NCBI RefSeq assembly: GCF_016702655.1
Contig: NZ_JADJDO010000005.1
Span: forward strand, 217,404 to 281,403
Length of the DNA: 64,000 bases
Direction of reading: 5' to 3'
From: Ideonella sp.
Lineage (GTDB): Bacteria; Pseudomonadota; Gammaproteobacteria; Burkholderiales; Burkholderiaceae_C
Under the pieces are notes generated by a model. It did no database searches and was not told where the DNA came from. It worked only from the letters and a program-made list of their open reading frames with translations. A program made the position numbers and the translations under genes. Of this stretch, positions 15,763-24,817 are shown piece after piece. Within the stretch, counting starts at the first letter, position 1; each line of letters starts with the position of its first letter.

Positions 15763-16965
15763 TCACTTGACCAGCAGCACCGGAACGCCGGCGTGCTCGA
15801 TGGTGCTCTGCGCGACCGATCCGAGCAGCGCTGCGGTGTGGGTGCCCTGGCCGCGCGTGCCCATGACGATCATGTCGCAACCCTGCGCGCTTGCCTCCTC
15901 GGCGATGGTCGGCCCGGGCGGGCCGACGCGGTCGTGCGCCTGGTAGCTGACGCCGGCAGCGTCCAGCAAGGCGCGCGCCGGAGCCAGCGCCGCAACGCTG
16001 CGCTCCCGGTGGTACTCCTGCAGCGACTGGCTGGCAACGAAGGACGAGACATCCCCCGAAACCGGTCGCTGGACGTTCAGGAGGTGGATCTGCATCGCCG
16101 CCGGATCGCGCAGCTCGCCGCGCATCGAGAGCAGTTGGTGGGCCGCGCGCATCGAGCAATCCGAGCCATCGACGGCGAGCAGAAACCGCCGCAGCGGGCC
16201 TGCGCTCTTGGCCACGCCCGCCCCGGCCGCGGCCGCGGCCGGGGCGGGCTCGGGCTTGCGCCGCGCCGCCAGCCACTTGCCCAGCGCGAGCACGAGCAGC
16301 GCGCCGGCGATGCCGGCGCCGTAGCGGCTCCAGTCGTTCACCGGGAACTTGGGCAACTGCGGCAACACCGAAGGATTGACCATCGCCGGATCGGTCACGA
16401 CCATGGTGCCGGCGATCCAGCCCAGCAGCATGCCGCCCAGGACGATGATGACCGGAAACCTGTCCATCAATTTAATGACCATCTGGCTCCCCCACACGAT
16501 GATCGGGATGCTGACCAGCACGCCAAAGATCACCAGCGCCATGCCGTGGCCGGTGCCCGAGGCCTCGGCCGCGCCGGCGATCGCGATCACGTTGTCCACG
16601 CTCATCACGAAATCGGCGACGATCACCGTGCGCACCGCGCCCCAGAGCTTGTCGCTGCCCTCGATGCTGGCGTGTCCTTCCTCGTGCTCGGGCAGCAGCA
16701 GCTTGACGCCGATCCAGACCAGCAGGAGCGCACCGACGACCTTGAGGAAGGGGATCGCCAGCAGTTTCAGGGCGAAGAAGATGAGCACGATGCGCAGCAC
16801 GATCGCGCCGGCCGTCCCCCACAGAATGCCCCGCGTGCGCTGCTTGGGAGGCAGCTTGCGGCAGGCGAGCGCGATCACGACGGCGTTGTCGCCACCGAGC
16901 AGGATGTCGATCATGATGATCTGGCCGACAGCGATCCAGAACTCGGTGGTCGCGAGCATTTCCAT
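15763..16965 (-). CDS. TerC-family membrane protein fused to UspA domain
   Basis: A 400-residue fusion. Residues 1-235 are a TerC/YjbE-type membrane domain with about seven helices and acidic ion motifs (DILLGGDNAVVIALA, DFVMSVDNVIAIAG). An Ala/Pro linker (about 238-258) follows. Residues 260-400 are a universal stress protein domain (RRFLLAVDGSDCS) with the nucleotide loop GTRGQG then GSVAQSTIEHAG. TerC relatives are linked to metal export, often manganese; Usp domains bind ATP. The usual TerC in this neighbourhood lacks the Usp part. The linker is read in frame, with no sign of an artefactual join. Confidence 0.88.
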   Translation of the reverse strand: MEMLATTEFWIAVGQIIMIDILLGGDNAVVIALACRKLPPKQRTRGILWGTAGAIVLRIVLIFFALKLLAIPFLKVVGALLLVWIGVKLLLPEHEEGHASIEGSDKLWGAVRTVIVADFVMSVDNVIAIAGAAEASGTGHGMALVIFGVLVSIPIIVWGSQMVIKLMDRFPVIIVLGGMLLGWIAGTMVVTDPAMVNPSVLPQLPKFPVNDWSRYGAGIAGALLVLALGKWLAARRKPEPAPAAAAAGAGVAKSAGPLRRFLLAVDGSDCSMRAAHQLLSMRGELRDPAAMQIHLLNVQRPVSGDVSSFVASQSLQEYHRERSVAALAPARALLDAAGVSYQAHDRVGPPGPTIAEEASAQGCDMIVMGTRGQGTHTAALLGSVAQSTIEHAGVPVLLVK

Positions 16966-17070
16966 GGCGAAGACTCCTGGCGCCGACGACGGGCTGCGCG
17001 GCGCCGGGCCAGTCTAGCGACTGCGGCGCCGCCCGCCGTTCGTGGAACTTCGTATGCCGCTGTGGCCGGG

Positions 17071-17964
17071 CTACAGCCGCGCCTTGAGCAGCTTGCCCAT
17101 CTCCGACGGATCGCGGGTCACCGTGAAGCCGCAGGCCTCCATGATCTCGAGCTTGGCGTCGGCCGTGTCGGCGCCACCGGAGATCAGCGCGCCGGCGTGA
17201 CCCATGCGCTTGCCGGGCGGCGCGGTGACGCCGGCGATGAAGCCGACGATGGGCTTTGTCATGTTCGCCTTGCACCACAGCGCCGCCTCGGCTTCGTCGG
17301 GGCCGCCGATCTCGCCGATCATGATCACCGCGTCGGTGTCGGGATCGTCGTTGAAGAGCTTCATGATGTCGATGTGCTTCAACCCGTTGATCGGGTCGCC
17401 GCCGATGCCCACCGCGCTGCTCTGGCCGAGGCCGATGTCGGTGAGCTGCGCCACCGCCTCGTAGGTCAGCGTGCCCGAGCGGCTGACGACGCCGACCCGG
17501 CCCTTGCGGTGGATGTGGCCGGGCATGATGCCGATCTTGATCTCGTCGGGCGTGATCAGTCCCGGGCAGTTGGGGCCGAGCAGCAGCGTCTTCTTGCCGC
17601 CCGCGGCCTCCCGCGTACGCATCTTGTTGCGAACGACGAGCATGTCCTTGATCGGGATGCCCTCGGTGATGCAGATCGCGAGGTCGAGCTCGGCCTCGAC
17701 CGCCTCCCAGATTGCCGCCGCTGCGCCCGCCGGCGGCACGTAGATCACGCTCACGGTGGCGCCGGTCTGGGCTGCGGCGTCCTTGACGCTGGCAAAGATC
17801 GGGATGCCCTCGAAGTCTTCTCCCGCCTTCTTCGGGTTGACGCCGGCGACGAAGCAGTTGCGGCCGTTGGCGTACTCGCGGCACATGCGGGTATGGAACT
17901 GGCCCGTCTTGCCGGTGATGCCCTGGGTGATGACCCGGGTGTCCTTGTCGATGAGGATGCTCAT
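17071..17964 (-). CDS. sucD: succinyl-CoA synthetase, alpha subunit
   Basis: A 297-residue subunit of the TCA-cycle enzyme that interconverts succinyl-CoA and succinate with nucleotide phosphorylation. It begins MSILIDKDTRVITQGITGK, with the CoA-binding Rossmann domain first; the phosphorylated histidine lies in GKRMGHAGALI near residue 247. Length is normal for the family. It lies 109 bases downstream of sucC; the gap holds a GC-rich palindromic repeat. Confidence 0.96.
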   Translation of the reverse strand: MSILIDKDTRVITQGITGKTGQFHTRMCREYANGRNCFVAGVNPKKAGEDFEGIPIFASVKDAAAQTGATVSVIYVPPAGAAAAIWEAVEAELDLAICITEGIPIKDMLVVRNKMRTREAAGGKKTLLLGPNCPGLITPDEIKIGIMPGHIHRKGRVGVVSRSGTLTYEAVAQLTDIGLGQSSAVGIGGDPINGLKHIDIMKLFNDDPDTDAVIMIGEIGGPDEAEAALWCKANMTKPIVGFIAGVTAPPGKRMGHAGALISGGADTADAKLEIMEACGFTVTRDPSEMGKLLKARL

Positions 17965-18010
17965 GGTTTCCTTTCAATCGGCACTGCTATCGAGCGGCCG
18001 CCGCGGAACC

Positions 18011-18073
18011 GGCTTCGCCGGGCCGCTGGCGGCGCCCCCTCGAGGGGGAGCGCCGAAGGCGCTTCGGGGTGGG
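18011..18073. repeat. GC-rich palindromic repeat between sucC and sucD
   Basis: Contains CCCCCTCGAGGGGG followed by GCGCCGAAGGCGC, two adjacent short palindromes. It lies inside the sucCD operon, so the mRNA between the two cistrons should carry two stacked hairpins. Confidence 0.6.
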
Positions 18074-19234
18074 TCATTTCACGGCGGCGACGATCTTGGT
18101 CGCCGCTTCGGCCATCGTGTCGGCGCTGATGATGGGCAGGCCCGAGTCCTTGAGCATCTGCTTGCCGAGTTCCTCGTTCGTGCCCTTCATGCGCACGACC
18201 AGCGGCACGGAGAGGTTGGTCGCCTTGCAGGCCGCGATCACGCCCTCGGCGATGGTGTCGCAGCGCATGATGCCACCGAAGATATTGACCAGAATCGCCT
18301 TGACCTTGGGGCTGGCGAGCATGATCTTGAACGCTTCGGTGACCTTCTCGGCCGAGGCGCCGCCACCGACATCGAGAAAGTTCGCCGGCTCCGCACCGAA
18401 GAGCTTGATCGTGTCCATCGTCGCCATCGCCAGGCCGGCACCGTTGACCAGGCAGCCGATGTTGCCGTCGAGCTGGATGTAGGCGAGGTCGAACTTGCTC
18501 GCCTCGAGCTCGGCCGGATCTTCCTCGTCGAGATCGCGGTAAGCGACGATCTCGGGGTGGCGAAAGAGCGCGTTGGCGTCGAAGTTGAACTTGGCGTCGA
18601 GCGCCTTGATATGGCCGTTGCCCTCCAGGATCAGCGGGTTGATCTCGGCCAGCGACGCGTCGGTGTCCATGTAGCAGCCATAGAGCTTCTTGAACACGTC
18701 GACCGCCTGCGCCTGCGACGGCTCGGGAACGCCGATGCCGCGTGCGAGCTCGAGCCCCTGGGCGTCGGTCATGCCGACGATCGGGTCGATGAAGACCTTG
18801 AGGATCTTCTCCGGCGTCTTGTGCGCCACCTCCTCGATGTCCATGCCCCCCTCGGAGCTCGCCATCATCGCGACCTTCTGCGTCGCGCGGTCGGTGACGC
18901 AGGCGACGTAGTACTCCTTCTTGATGTCGGCCCCCTCCTCGATCAGCAGGCGCCTCACCTTCTGGCCCGCGGCGCCGGTCTGGTGCGTCTTCAACTGCAT
19001 GCCGAGGATCTGGCCGGCGAGCGACTCGACCTCGGCCAGCGAACGCGCGAGCTTGACGCCACCGCCCTTGCCGCGGCCGCCGGCGTGGATTTGTGCCTTG
19101 ACGACCCAGACCGGGCCGCCGAGCTTCTGCGCCGCCTCGACCGCCTCGCGCACGGTGAAGGCGGGGTAGCCGCGCGGCACCGGCACACCTGCCTGGCGCA
19201 GCACTTCCTTGCCCTGGTATTCATGGATCTTCAT
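18074..19234 (-). CDS. sucC: succinyl-CoA synthetase, beta subunit
   Basis: A 386-residue ADP-forming beta subunit, partner of sucD. It begins MKIHEYQGKEVLRQAG and has the ATP-grasp domain (about 1-235, with VVKAQIHAGGRGKGGGVKLA) and a C-terminal domain with the phosphate-binding region (LVNGAGLAMATMD, GGGASAEKV, NIFGGIMRCD). Length is as expected. ATG 19234 is the family start; no earlier homologous sequence exists. It forms an operon with sucD. Confidence 0.96.
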   Translation of the reverse strand: MKIHEYQGKEVLRQAGVPVPRGYPAFTVREAVEAAQKLGGPVWVVKAQIHAGGRGKGGGVKLARSLAEVESLAGQILGMQLKTHQTGAAGQKVRRLLIEEGADIKKEYYVACVTDRATQKVAMMASSEGGMDIEEVAHKTPEKILKVFIDPIVGMTDAQGLELARGIGVPEPSQAQAVDVFKKLYGCYMDTDASLAEINPLILEGNGHIKALDAKFNFDANALFRHPEIVAYRDLDEEDPAELEASKFDLAYIQLDGNIGCLVNGAGLAMATMDTIKLFGAEPANFLDVGGGASAEKVTEAFKIMLASPKVKAILVNIFGGIMRCDTIAEGVIAACKATNLSVPLVVRMKGTNEELGKQMLKDSGLPIISADTMAEAATKIVAAVK

Positions 19235-19482
19235 GGGGGAGCCTACCTCGAAGGTTGAGACGAAGAATGTCGGTTGTTGCAGACGGCGGCAGCGGCGGCA
19301 GTGTGGGCGCCACACCTGACATCGCCTTGACGCTGACGGCACAGGCTTGCGCGCACCAGCCGCCCCGCCATCGGCGCCAGGCGCGCGACAGCGGGCAATG
19401 TAGCAGGTCATGCCGGCGCCGCAGGCTGCGCCAGACCGGCGTCGGTGCCGGGCTTCGGGCGTACGCAGCGGTCGCTCGCCGC

Positions 19483-19992
19483 TCAGGCGTCGTCGTCGCG
19501 CAGCAGGCGCCGGATCACGTCGGACGAGAAACCGCGCCCGGCAAGAAAGCGCGCCTGCCGGGCACGATCGGCGGCGTCGGTGGGCGGCGCATGAAACTTT
19601 CGCGCCCGGACTGCCCGCGCACGGTCGAACTCGCTCGCGGCGAGCACAGCGTCTTCCTCGGGCGACGGCTGCAACCCGTGTTGGGCCAGCTCATGGCGAA
19701 TGCGCAGGTTGCCGTAGCGTGCAGCGCGCGTGCGCAGGCGCGCCTCGACGAAGCGCGACTCGCTCAGGTGCTGCCCTTCCTGCAGCCAGGCGAGCAGCGC
19801 ATCGACCTCGGCCTCGACGCCAGGAGCCAGCTTGCGGGCGCGGCGCTCGCTCTGCGCACCGCCCTCGGGCGCGTCGGCCAGCTTGCGCGCGTGGGCGAGC
19901 AGCTTGCGCCGCAACTCGAGCCCGGAGTGCTCGCGCTGCGCCAGCAACTGCAGCGCGCGCGCCTTGAGCGAGAGGATCGGCCGGCTCGCCAT
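19483..19992 (-). CDS. recX: RecA regulator RecX
   Basis: A 169-residue helical protein of the RecX family, which caps RecA filaments and limits recombinase activity. It begins with LSLKARALQLLAQREHSGLELRRKL, has GQHLSESRFVEARLRTRAARYGNLRIRHELAQHGL in the middle and ends with a third repeat (ARFLAGRGFSSDVIRRLL). It lies 34 bases downstream of recA on the same strand, the normal arrangement, so it is probably co-transcribed under LexA. Confidence 0.92.
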   Translation of the reverse strand: MASRPILSLKARALQLLAQREHSGLELRRKLLAHARKLADAPEGGAQSERRARKLAPGVEAEVDALLAWLQEGQHLSESRFVEARLRTRAARYGNLRIRHELAQHGLQPSPEEDAVLAASEFDRARAVRARKFHAPPTDAADRARQARFLAGRGFSSDVIRRLLRDDDA

Positions 19993-20026
19993 GGCCCGCC
20001 CTTTTGCACGGCGCGCCGGTCGATCG

Positions 20027-21100
20027 TCAAGCCTTGACGGTCTTGCCCTTGGCCGGCTCGGCGGCGCCGTTGCCGACCGGAAGCTGCGGGATCCCGACCG
20101 CCTCGCGCACGAGGTTCTCGATCTCGACCGCGAGGCCAGCGTTCTCGCGCAGGAACTCGCGTGCGTTGTCCTTGCCCTGGCCGATCTTCTCGCCCTTGTA
20201 GGCATACCAGGCGCCGGACTTCTCGATCACGCGCGCCTCGACGCCCATGTCGATGATCTCGCCCTCGCGGCTGATGCCCTCGCCATAGAGAATGTCGAAC
20301 TCGGCGGTCTTGAACGGCGGCGCAACCTTGTTCTTGACGACCTTGACCTTGGTCTCGCTGCCGACGACCTCGTCGCCCTTCTTGATCGAGCCGATGCGCC
20401 GGATGTCGAGCCGTACCGAGGCGTAGAACTTGAGCGCGTTGCCGCCCGTCGTCGTCTCGGGCGAGCCGAACATGACACCGATCTTCATCCGGATCTGGTT
20501 GATGAAGATGACCATGGTGTTGGTCTTCTGGATCGACGCGGTGAGCTTGCGCAGGGCCTGGCTCATCAGCCGCGCCTGCAGCCCCGGCAGGCTGTCGCCC
20601 ATGTCGCCCTCGAGCTCGGCCTTGGGCGTGAGCGCGGCCACCGAGTCGACGACGATCAGGTCGACAGCGCCGGAGCGGACCAGCGCGTCGACGATCTCGA
20701 GCGCCTGCTCGCCGGTATCGGGCTGCGAGATCAGGAGTTCCTGCAGATTGACGCCGAGCTTCTCGGCGTATTGCGCGTCGAGCGCGTGCTCGGCGTCGAT
20801 GAAGGCGCTCACGCCGCCCTGCTTCTGCATCTCGGCGATGACCTGCAGCGTCAGCGTCGTCTTGCCCGACGACTCGGGGCCGTAGATCTCGATCACGCGG
20901 CCGCGCGGCAGGCCACCGACGCCGAGCGCGATGTCGAGGCCGAGCGAGCCGGTCGAGACGACCTCGATGTCGCGGATCGCCTCGCCCTCGCCCAGGCGCA
21001 TGATCGAACCCTTGCCGAACTGCTTGTCGATCTGCGCCAGCGCGGCGGCCAGGGCCTTGGCCTTCTCGGGGTTCATGCTCGACTTGGTGGCTGCTTCCAT
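20027..21100 (-). CDS. recA: recombinase RecA
   Basis: A 357-residue RecA: strand exchange in homologous recombination and co-protease for LexA in the SOS response. Walker A is GPESSGKTT; other landmarks are FIDAEHALD, LIVVDSVAAL and the L2 loop region (NQIRMKIGVMFGSPETTTGG). It has a variable Gly/Ala/Lys-rich C-terminus. ATG 21100 is used; a second Met nine residues in is possible. A LexA-type box lies about 40 bases upstream. Confidence 0.98.
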   Translation of the reverse strand: MEAATKSSMNPEKAKALAAALAQIDKQFGKGSIMRLGEGEAIRDIEVVSTGSLGLDIALGVGGLPRGRVIEIYGPESSGKTTLTLQVIAEMQKQGGVSAFIDAEHALDAQYAEKLGVNLQELLISQPDTGEQALEIVDALVRSGAVDLIVVDSVAALTPKAELEGDMGDSLPGLQARLMSQALRKLTASIQKTNTMVIFINQIRMKIGVMFGSPETTTGGNALKFYASVRLDIRRIGSIKKGDEVVGSETKVKVVKNKVAPPFKTAEFDILYGEGISREGEIIDMGVEARVIEKSGAWYAYKGEKIGQGKDNAREFLRENAGLAVEIENLVREAVGIPQLPVGNGAAEPAKGKTVKA

Positions 21101-21140
21101 GGTGAATCTCCGTGACGTTAAGTAGATTATCGCTCAGCAA

Positions 21141-21156
21141 CTGGATGTTTGTACAG
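21141..21156 (-). promoter_or_regulatory. LexA box upstream of recA
   Basis: Minus strand CTGTACAAACATCCAG fits CTG-N10-CAG, the LexA operator pattern, with one half-site CTGT and the other CCAG. Its centre is about 48 bases before the recA start, where it would overlap the promoter. Confidence 0.75.
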
Positions 21157-21239
21157 TTGTCTGCAGGGTCGATCTAGGGAGGAGCGCAACCCTACAATGA
21201 GTTGCGTGGCCCCTGCGCGGCCGCTGCGGAGCTCACTCG

Positions 21240-21911
<672 letters not shown>

Positions 21912-21920
21912 GAGCCGAGC

Positions 21921-23675
21921 TTGGACGCGCCGCACGGCAAGGAGCAGCGCTCGCTGTTCGGCGAGATCCTCGACTGGATGCTCGCGCCGCTGCTGCTGCT
22001 GTGGCCGATGAGCGTGCTCGTGACCTGGCTCGTCGCGCAGAACATCGCCAACAAGCCCTTCGACCGCCAGCTCGGCGAGACGGCGCGCGTGCTGGCGCAG
22101 CAGATCAGCGTGCAGCTGGGCGCGGGCGGCAAGCCGGTAGCACGCTTTCGCCTGCCACCGAGCGCCGCCGAGCTCCTGCGCGCCGACGAGGCCGACGACA
22201 TCTACTACCAGGTGCTCGGGCTGCGCGGCGAGTTCATCAACGGCGACAGCTCGATCCCGGTGCCGCTCGATCTGCAAAACGGCGCAGCGGGCGAGGTGCT
22301 GTTTCGCGACGACACGATCAACAACACCGCCGTGCGCGTGGCCTACCTGTGGGTCTTCGTCGAGAGCGCGCCCGGCGCATCCGCGGCCGACGGCGCACCG
22401 CCGGGGCCCCTGGTGCAGGTGGCCGAGACGCTCGGAAAGCGCTCGCGCCTGGCCACCGAGATCATCAAGGGCGTGATCCTGCCCCAGTTCGTGATCCTGC
22501 CGCTCGCGGTGCTGCTGGTCTGGCTCGCGCTCGCGCGCGGCATCGCGCCGCTGAACGCGCTGCAAAAGCGCATCCGCGGCCGCGAGAGCCACGACCTGTC
22601 GCCGCTCGACGAGCGCGACGTGCCCGAGGAGGTGTCGCCGCTGGTGCGCGCGATCAACGACCTGCTCGCGCGCCTGGACAAGAGCATGGGCGCGCAAAAG
22701 CATTTCCTCGCCGACGCGGCGCACCAGTTGAAGACCCCGCTCGCCGGCCTGCGCACCCAGGCCGAGCTCGCGCAGCGCGAGATCGACGCCGGCAAGACCG
22801 ACCCGCAGCAGTTGAAGAAGTCGCTGCAGCAGATCGCGCGCTCGAGCCAGAGCGCGGCGCACATGGTCAACCAGTTGCTCGCGATGGCGCGTGCCGAGGA
22901 CAAGGAGCATTCGGCGCGCAAGCAGGAGGTCAACATCGCCCGCCTCGCGACCGAGACCGTGCGCGACTTCGTGCCGCGCTCGCTCGAGAAGCGCATCGAC
23001 CTCGGCTACGAGGGCCCCGACAGCAGCAACGGCGCGCGCCAGCAGCCGGCGCCGCTCGTCACCGGCCATGCGCTGCTGCTGCGCGAAATGATCCGCAACC
23101 TCGTCGACAACGCGCTGCACTACACGCCCGCCGGCGGCACGGTGACGGTGCGCGTGGTCGAAGACCCGTTTGGCCAGGTCGTCGTGCTGCAGGTCGAGGA
23201 CTCGGGGCCTGGCATCGCGCCCGCCGAGCGCGAGAAGGTCTTCCAGCCCTTCTACCGGTCGCTGGGCACCAACGTCGATGGCTCGGGCCTTGGCCTCGCA
23301 ATCGTGAGCGAGATCGCGCTTCAGCACGAAGCCGAGATCACCCTCGAAGACGCCAACCTGCGCCATCGCCCCGGCCTCCGCCGGAGCAGGCCAGGCGCGG
23401 CGTTCCCGGGCATCGCCGGCGGCCCTGTCACCGAGGATGCCAGCGTCACCGGCGCACCGCCGGCGGCGCGAGGCCCCTGGGCATCACCGAGGCTCGCCGG
23501 CCTGCGCTGGTCGATCCCTTGCAGGGAATGCGGCCCTGCGGGGTGCCCTGCACGCGCCTACCAGTTGACTTCGCGCTCCGGCGTCGCCGTGATGCGATGG
23601 ATGCTCAAATCGGCGCCGTCGAACTCCTCTTCCTGCGACAGGCGCAGGCCCATCGTCGCCCGGATCAGGCCGTAG
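21921..23675 (+). CDS. sensor histidine kinase (TctE-like)
   Basis: A 584-residue membrane kinase paired with the regulator upstream. It has an N-terminal helix (about 17-40), a periplasmic domain, a second helix (about 190-212), a linker, then HisKA with the phosphorylated His in FLADAAHQLKTPLAGL and HATPase with LVDNALHYTP, DSGPGI and GSGLGLAIV. The TTG start has AGGAG six bases before it. The C-terminus is odd: after EDANLRHRPG the sequence becomes Pro/Arg/Ser-rich for about 100 residues and runs 118 bases over the convergent amtB end. A late frameshift may have replaced the normal short tail. Confidence 0.88.
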   Translation: MDAPHGKEQRSLFGEILDWMLAPLLLLWPMSVLVTWLVAQNIANKPFDRQLGETARVLAQQISVQLGAGGKPVARFRLPPSAAELLRADEADDIYYQVLGLRGEFINGDSSIPVPLDLQNGAAGEVLFRDDTINNTAVRVAYLWVFVESAPGASAADGAPPGPLVQVAETLGKRSRLATEIIKGVILPQFVILPLAVLLVWLALARGIAPLNALQKRIRGRESHDLSPLDERDVPEEVSPLVRAINDLLARLDKSMGAQKHFLADAAHQLKTPLAGLRTQAELAQREIDAGKTDPQQLKKSLQQIARSSQSAAHMVNQLLAMARAEDKEHSARKQEVNIARLATETVRDFVPRSLEKRIDLGYEGPDSSNGARQQPAPLVTGHALLLREMIRNLVDNALHYTPAGGTVTVRVVEDPFGQVVVLQVEDSGPGIAPAEREKVFQPFYRSLGTNVDGSGLGLAIVSEIALQHEAEITLEDANLRHRPGLRRSRPGAAFPGIAGGPVTEDASVTGAPPAARGPWASPRLAGLRWSIPCRECGPAGCPARAYQLTSRSGVAVMRWMLKSAPSNSSSCDRRRPIVARIRP

Positions 23676-24760
23676 ACCACCGCGCCACCGGCGAGCGCCC
23701 AGGCGACGCCGATCAGCGTCCCGAGCAACTGCGCCGCGAGGCTCACGCCGCCCAGGCCGCCAAGCGCCTTGGCGCCGAAGATTCCCGCCGCAATGCCGCC
23801 CCAGGTACCGCACAGGCCGTGCAGCGGCCAGACGCCGAGCACGTCGTCGATGCGCCAGCGGTTCTGCGTCAACGTGAACATCACGACGAAGATCGCCCCG
23901 GCGACGCCTCCGGTGACGAGCGCGCCCAGCGGATGCATCAGGTCCGACCCGGCGCACACGGCGACGAGCCCCGCGAGCGGCCCGTTGTGCACGAAGCCGG
24001 GGTCGTTGCGCCCGAGCACCAACGCGGCGAGCGTGCCGCCGACCATCGCCATCAGCGAGTTCACCGCGACCAGGCCCGAGATCTTGTCGATCGTCTGCGC
24101 GCTCATCACGTTGAAGCCGAACCAGCCGACCGTCAGCACCCAGGCGCCGAGCGCCAGGAAGGGGATGCTCGACGGCGGATGGGCCGAGATCGCGCCGTCC
24201 TTGCGGTAGCGGTTGCTGCGCGCGCCGAGCAGCAGCACCGCCGGCAGCGCGATCCAGCCGCCCACCGCGTGCACCACCACCGAGCCGGCGAAGTCGTGCA
24301 TGTCGGCGCCGGTGGCGGCCTTGATCCAGGCCTGGATGCCGAGATTGCCGTTCCAGACCACGCCCTCGAAGACCGGGTACACCAGGCCGACGATGACCGC
24401 GGTCGCGAGCAGTTGCGGATAGAAGCGCGCGCGCTCGGCAATCCCGCCCGAGACGATGGCGGGAATCGCCGCCGCGAAGGTGAGCAGGAAGAAGAACTTG
24501 ACGAGTTCGTAGCCGTTGCGCTCGGCGAGCAGCTCGGCGCCGCTGAAGAAGTGCACGCCGTAGGCGACGCCGTAGCCGACGAAGAAGTAGGCCAGCGTCG
24601 AGACCGAGAAATCGACCAGGATCTTGACCAGCGCATTGACCTGGTTCTTCCGGCGCACCGTGCCGAGCTCGAGAAACGCGAACCCGGCGTGCATGGCCAG
24701 TACCATGATCGCGCCGAGCAGGATGAAGAGGGCGTCGCTGCCTTGCTTGAGTGGCTCCAT
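23558..24760 (-). CDS. amtB: ammonium transporter
   Basis: A 400-residue Amt/Rh-family channel with eleven predicted helices. The typical N-terminal segment (HAGFAFLELGTVRRKNQVN), the AxxSHxxGGW-like region (DFAGSVVVHAVGGWIALP) with a pore histidine, and HPLGALVTGG with the second pore histidine (DLMHPLGAL) are visible. It carries ammonium across the inner membrane under nitrogen limitation. ATG 24760 starts just before the first helix. No glnK lies beside it, although PII normally gates AmtB. Upstream are a sigma54 promoter and NtrC-like sites. Confidence 0.93.
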   Translation of the reverse strand: MEPLKQGSDALFILLGAIMVLAMHAGFAFLELGTVRRKNQVNALVKILVDFSVSTLAYFFVGYGVAYGVHFFSGAELLAERNGYELVKFFFLLTFAAAIPAIVSGGIAERARFYPQLLATAVIVGLVYPVFEGVVWNGNLGIQAWIKAATGADMHDFAGSVVVHAVGGWIALPAVLLLGARSNRYRKDGAISAHPPSSIPFLALGAWVLTVGWFGFNVMSAQTIDKISGLVAVNSLMAMVGGTLAALVLGRNDPGFVHNGPLAGLVAVCAGSDLMHPLGALVTGGVAGAIFVVMFTLTQNRWRIDDVLGVWPLHGLCGTWGGIAAGIFGAKALGGLGGVSLAAQLLGTLIGVAWALAGGAVVYGLIRATMGLRLSQEEEFDGADLSIHRITATPEREVNW

Positions 24761-24817
24761 CGCGGGTCTTCCTCGGCAACTGGGGATTGAGGTTCGCAGG
24801 CCCCGCTTTGGGGGCAG

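Noticed and set aside
15562..18129. Long plus-strand open frame across kinase, TerC and sucD
   Set aside because: Antisense to conserved genes, low-complexity composition, no recognisable motif.
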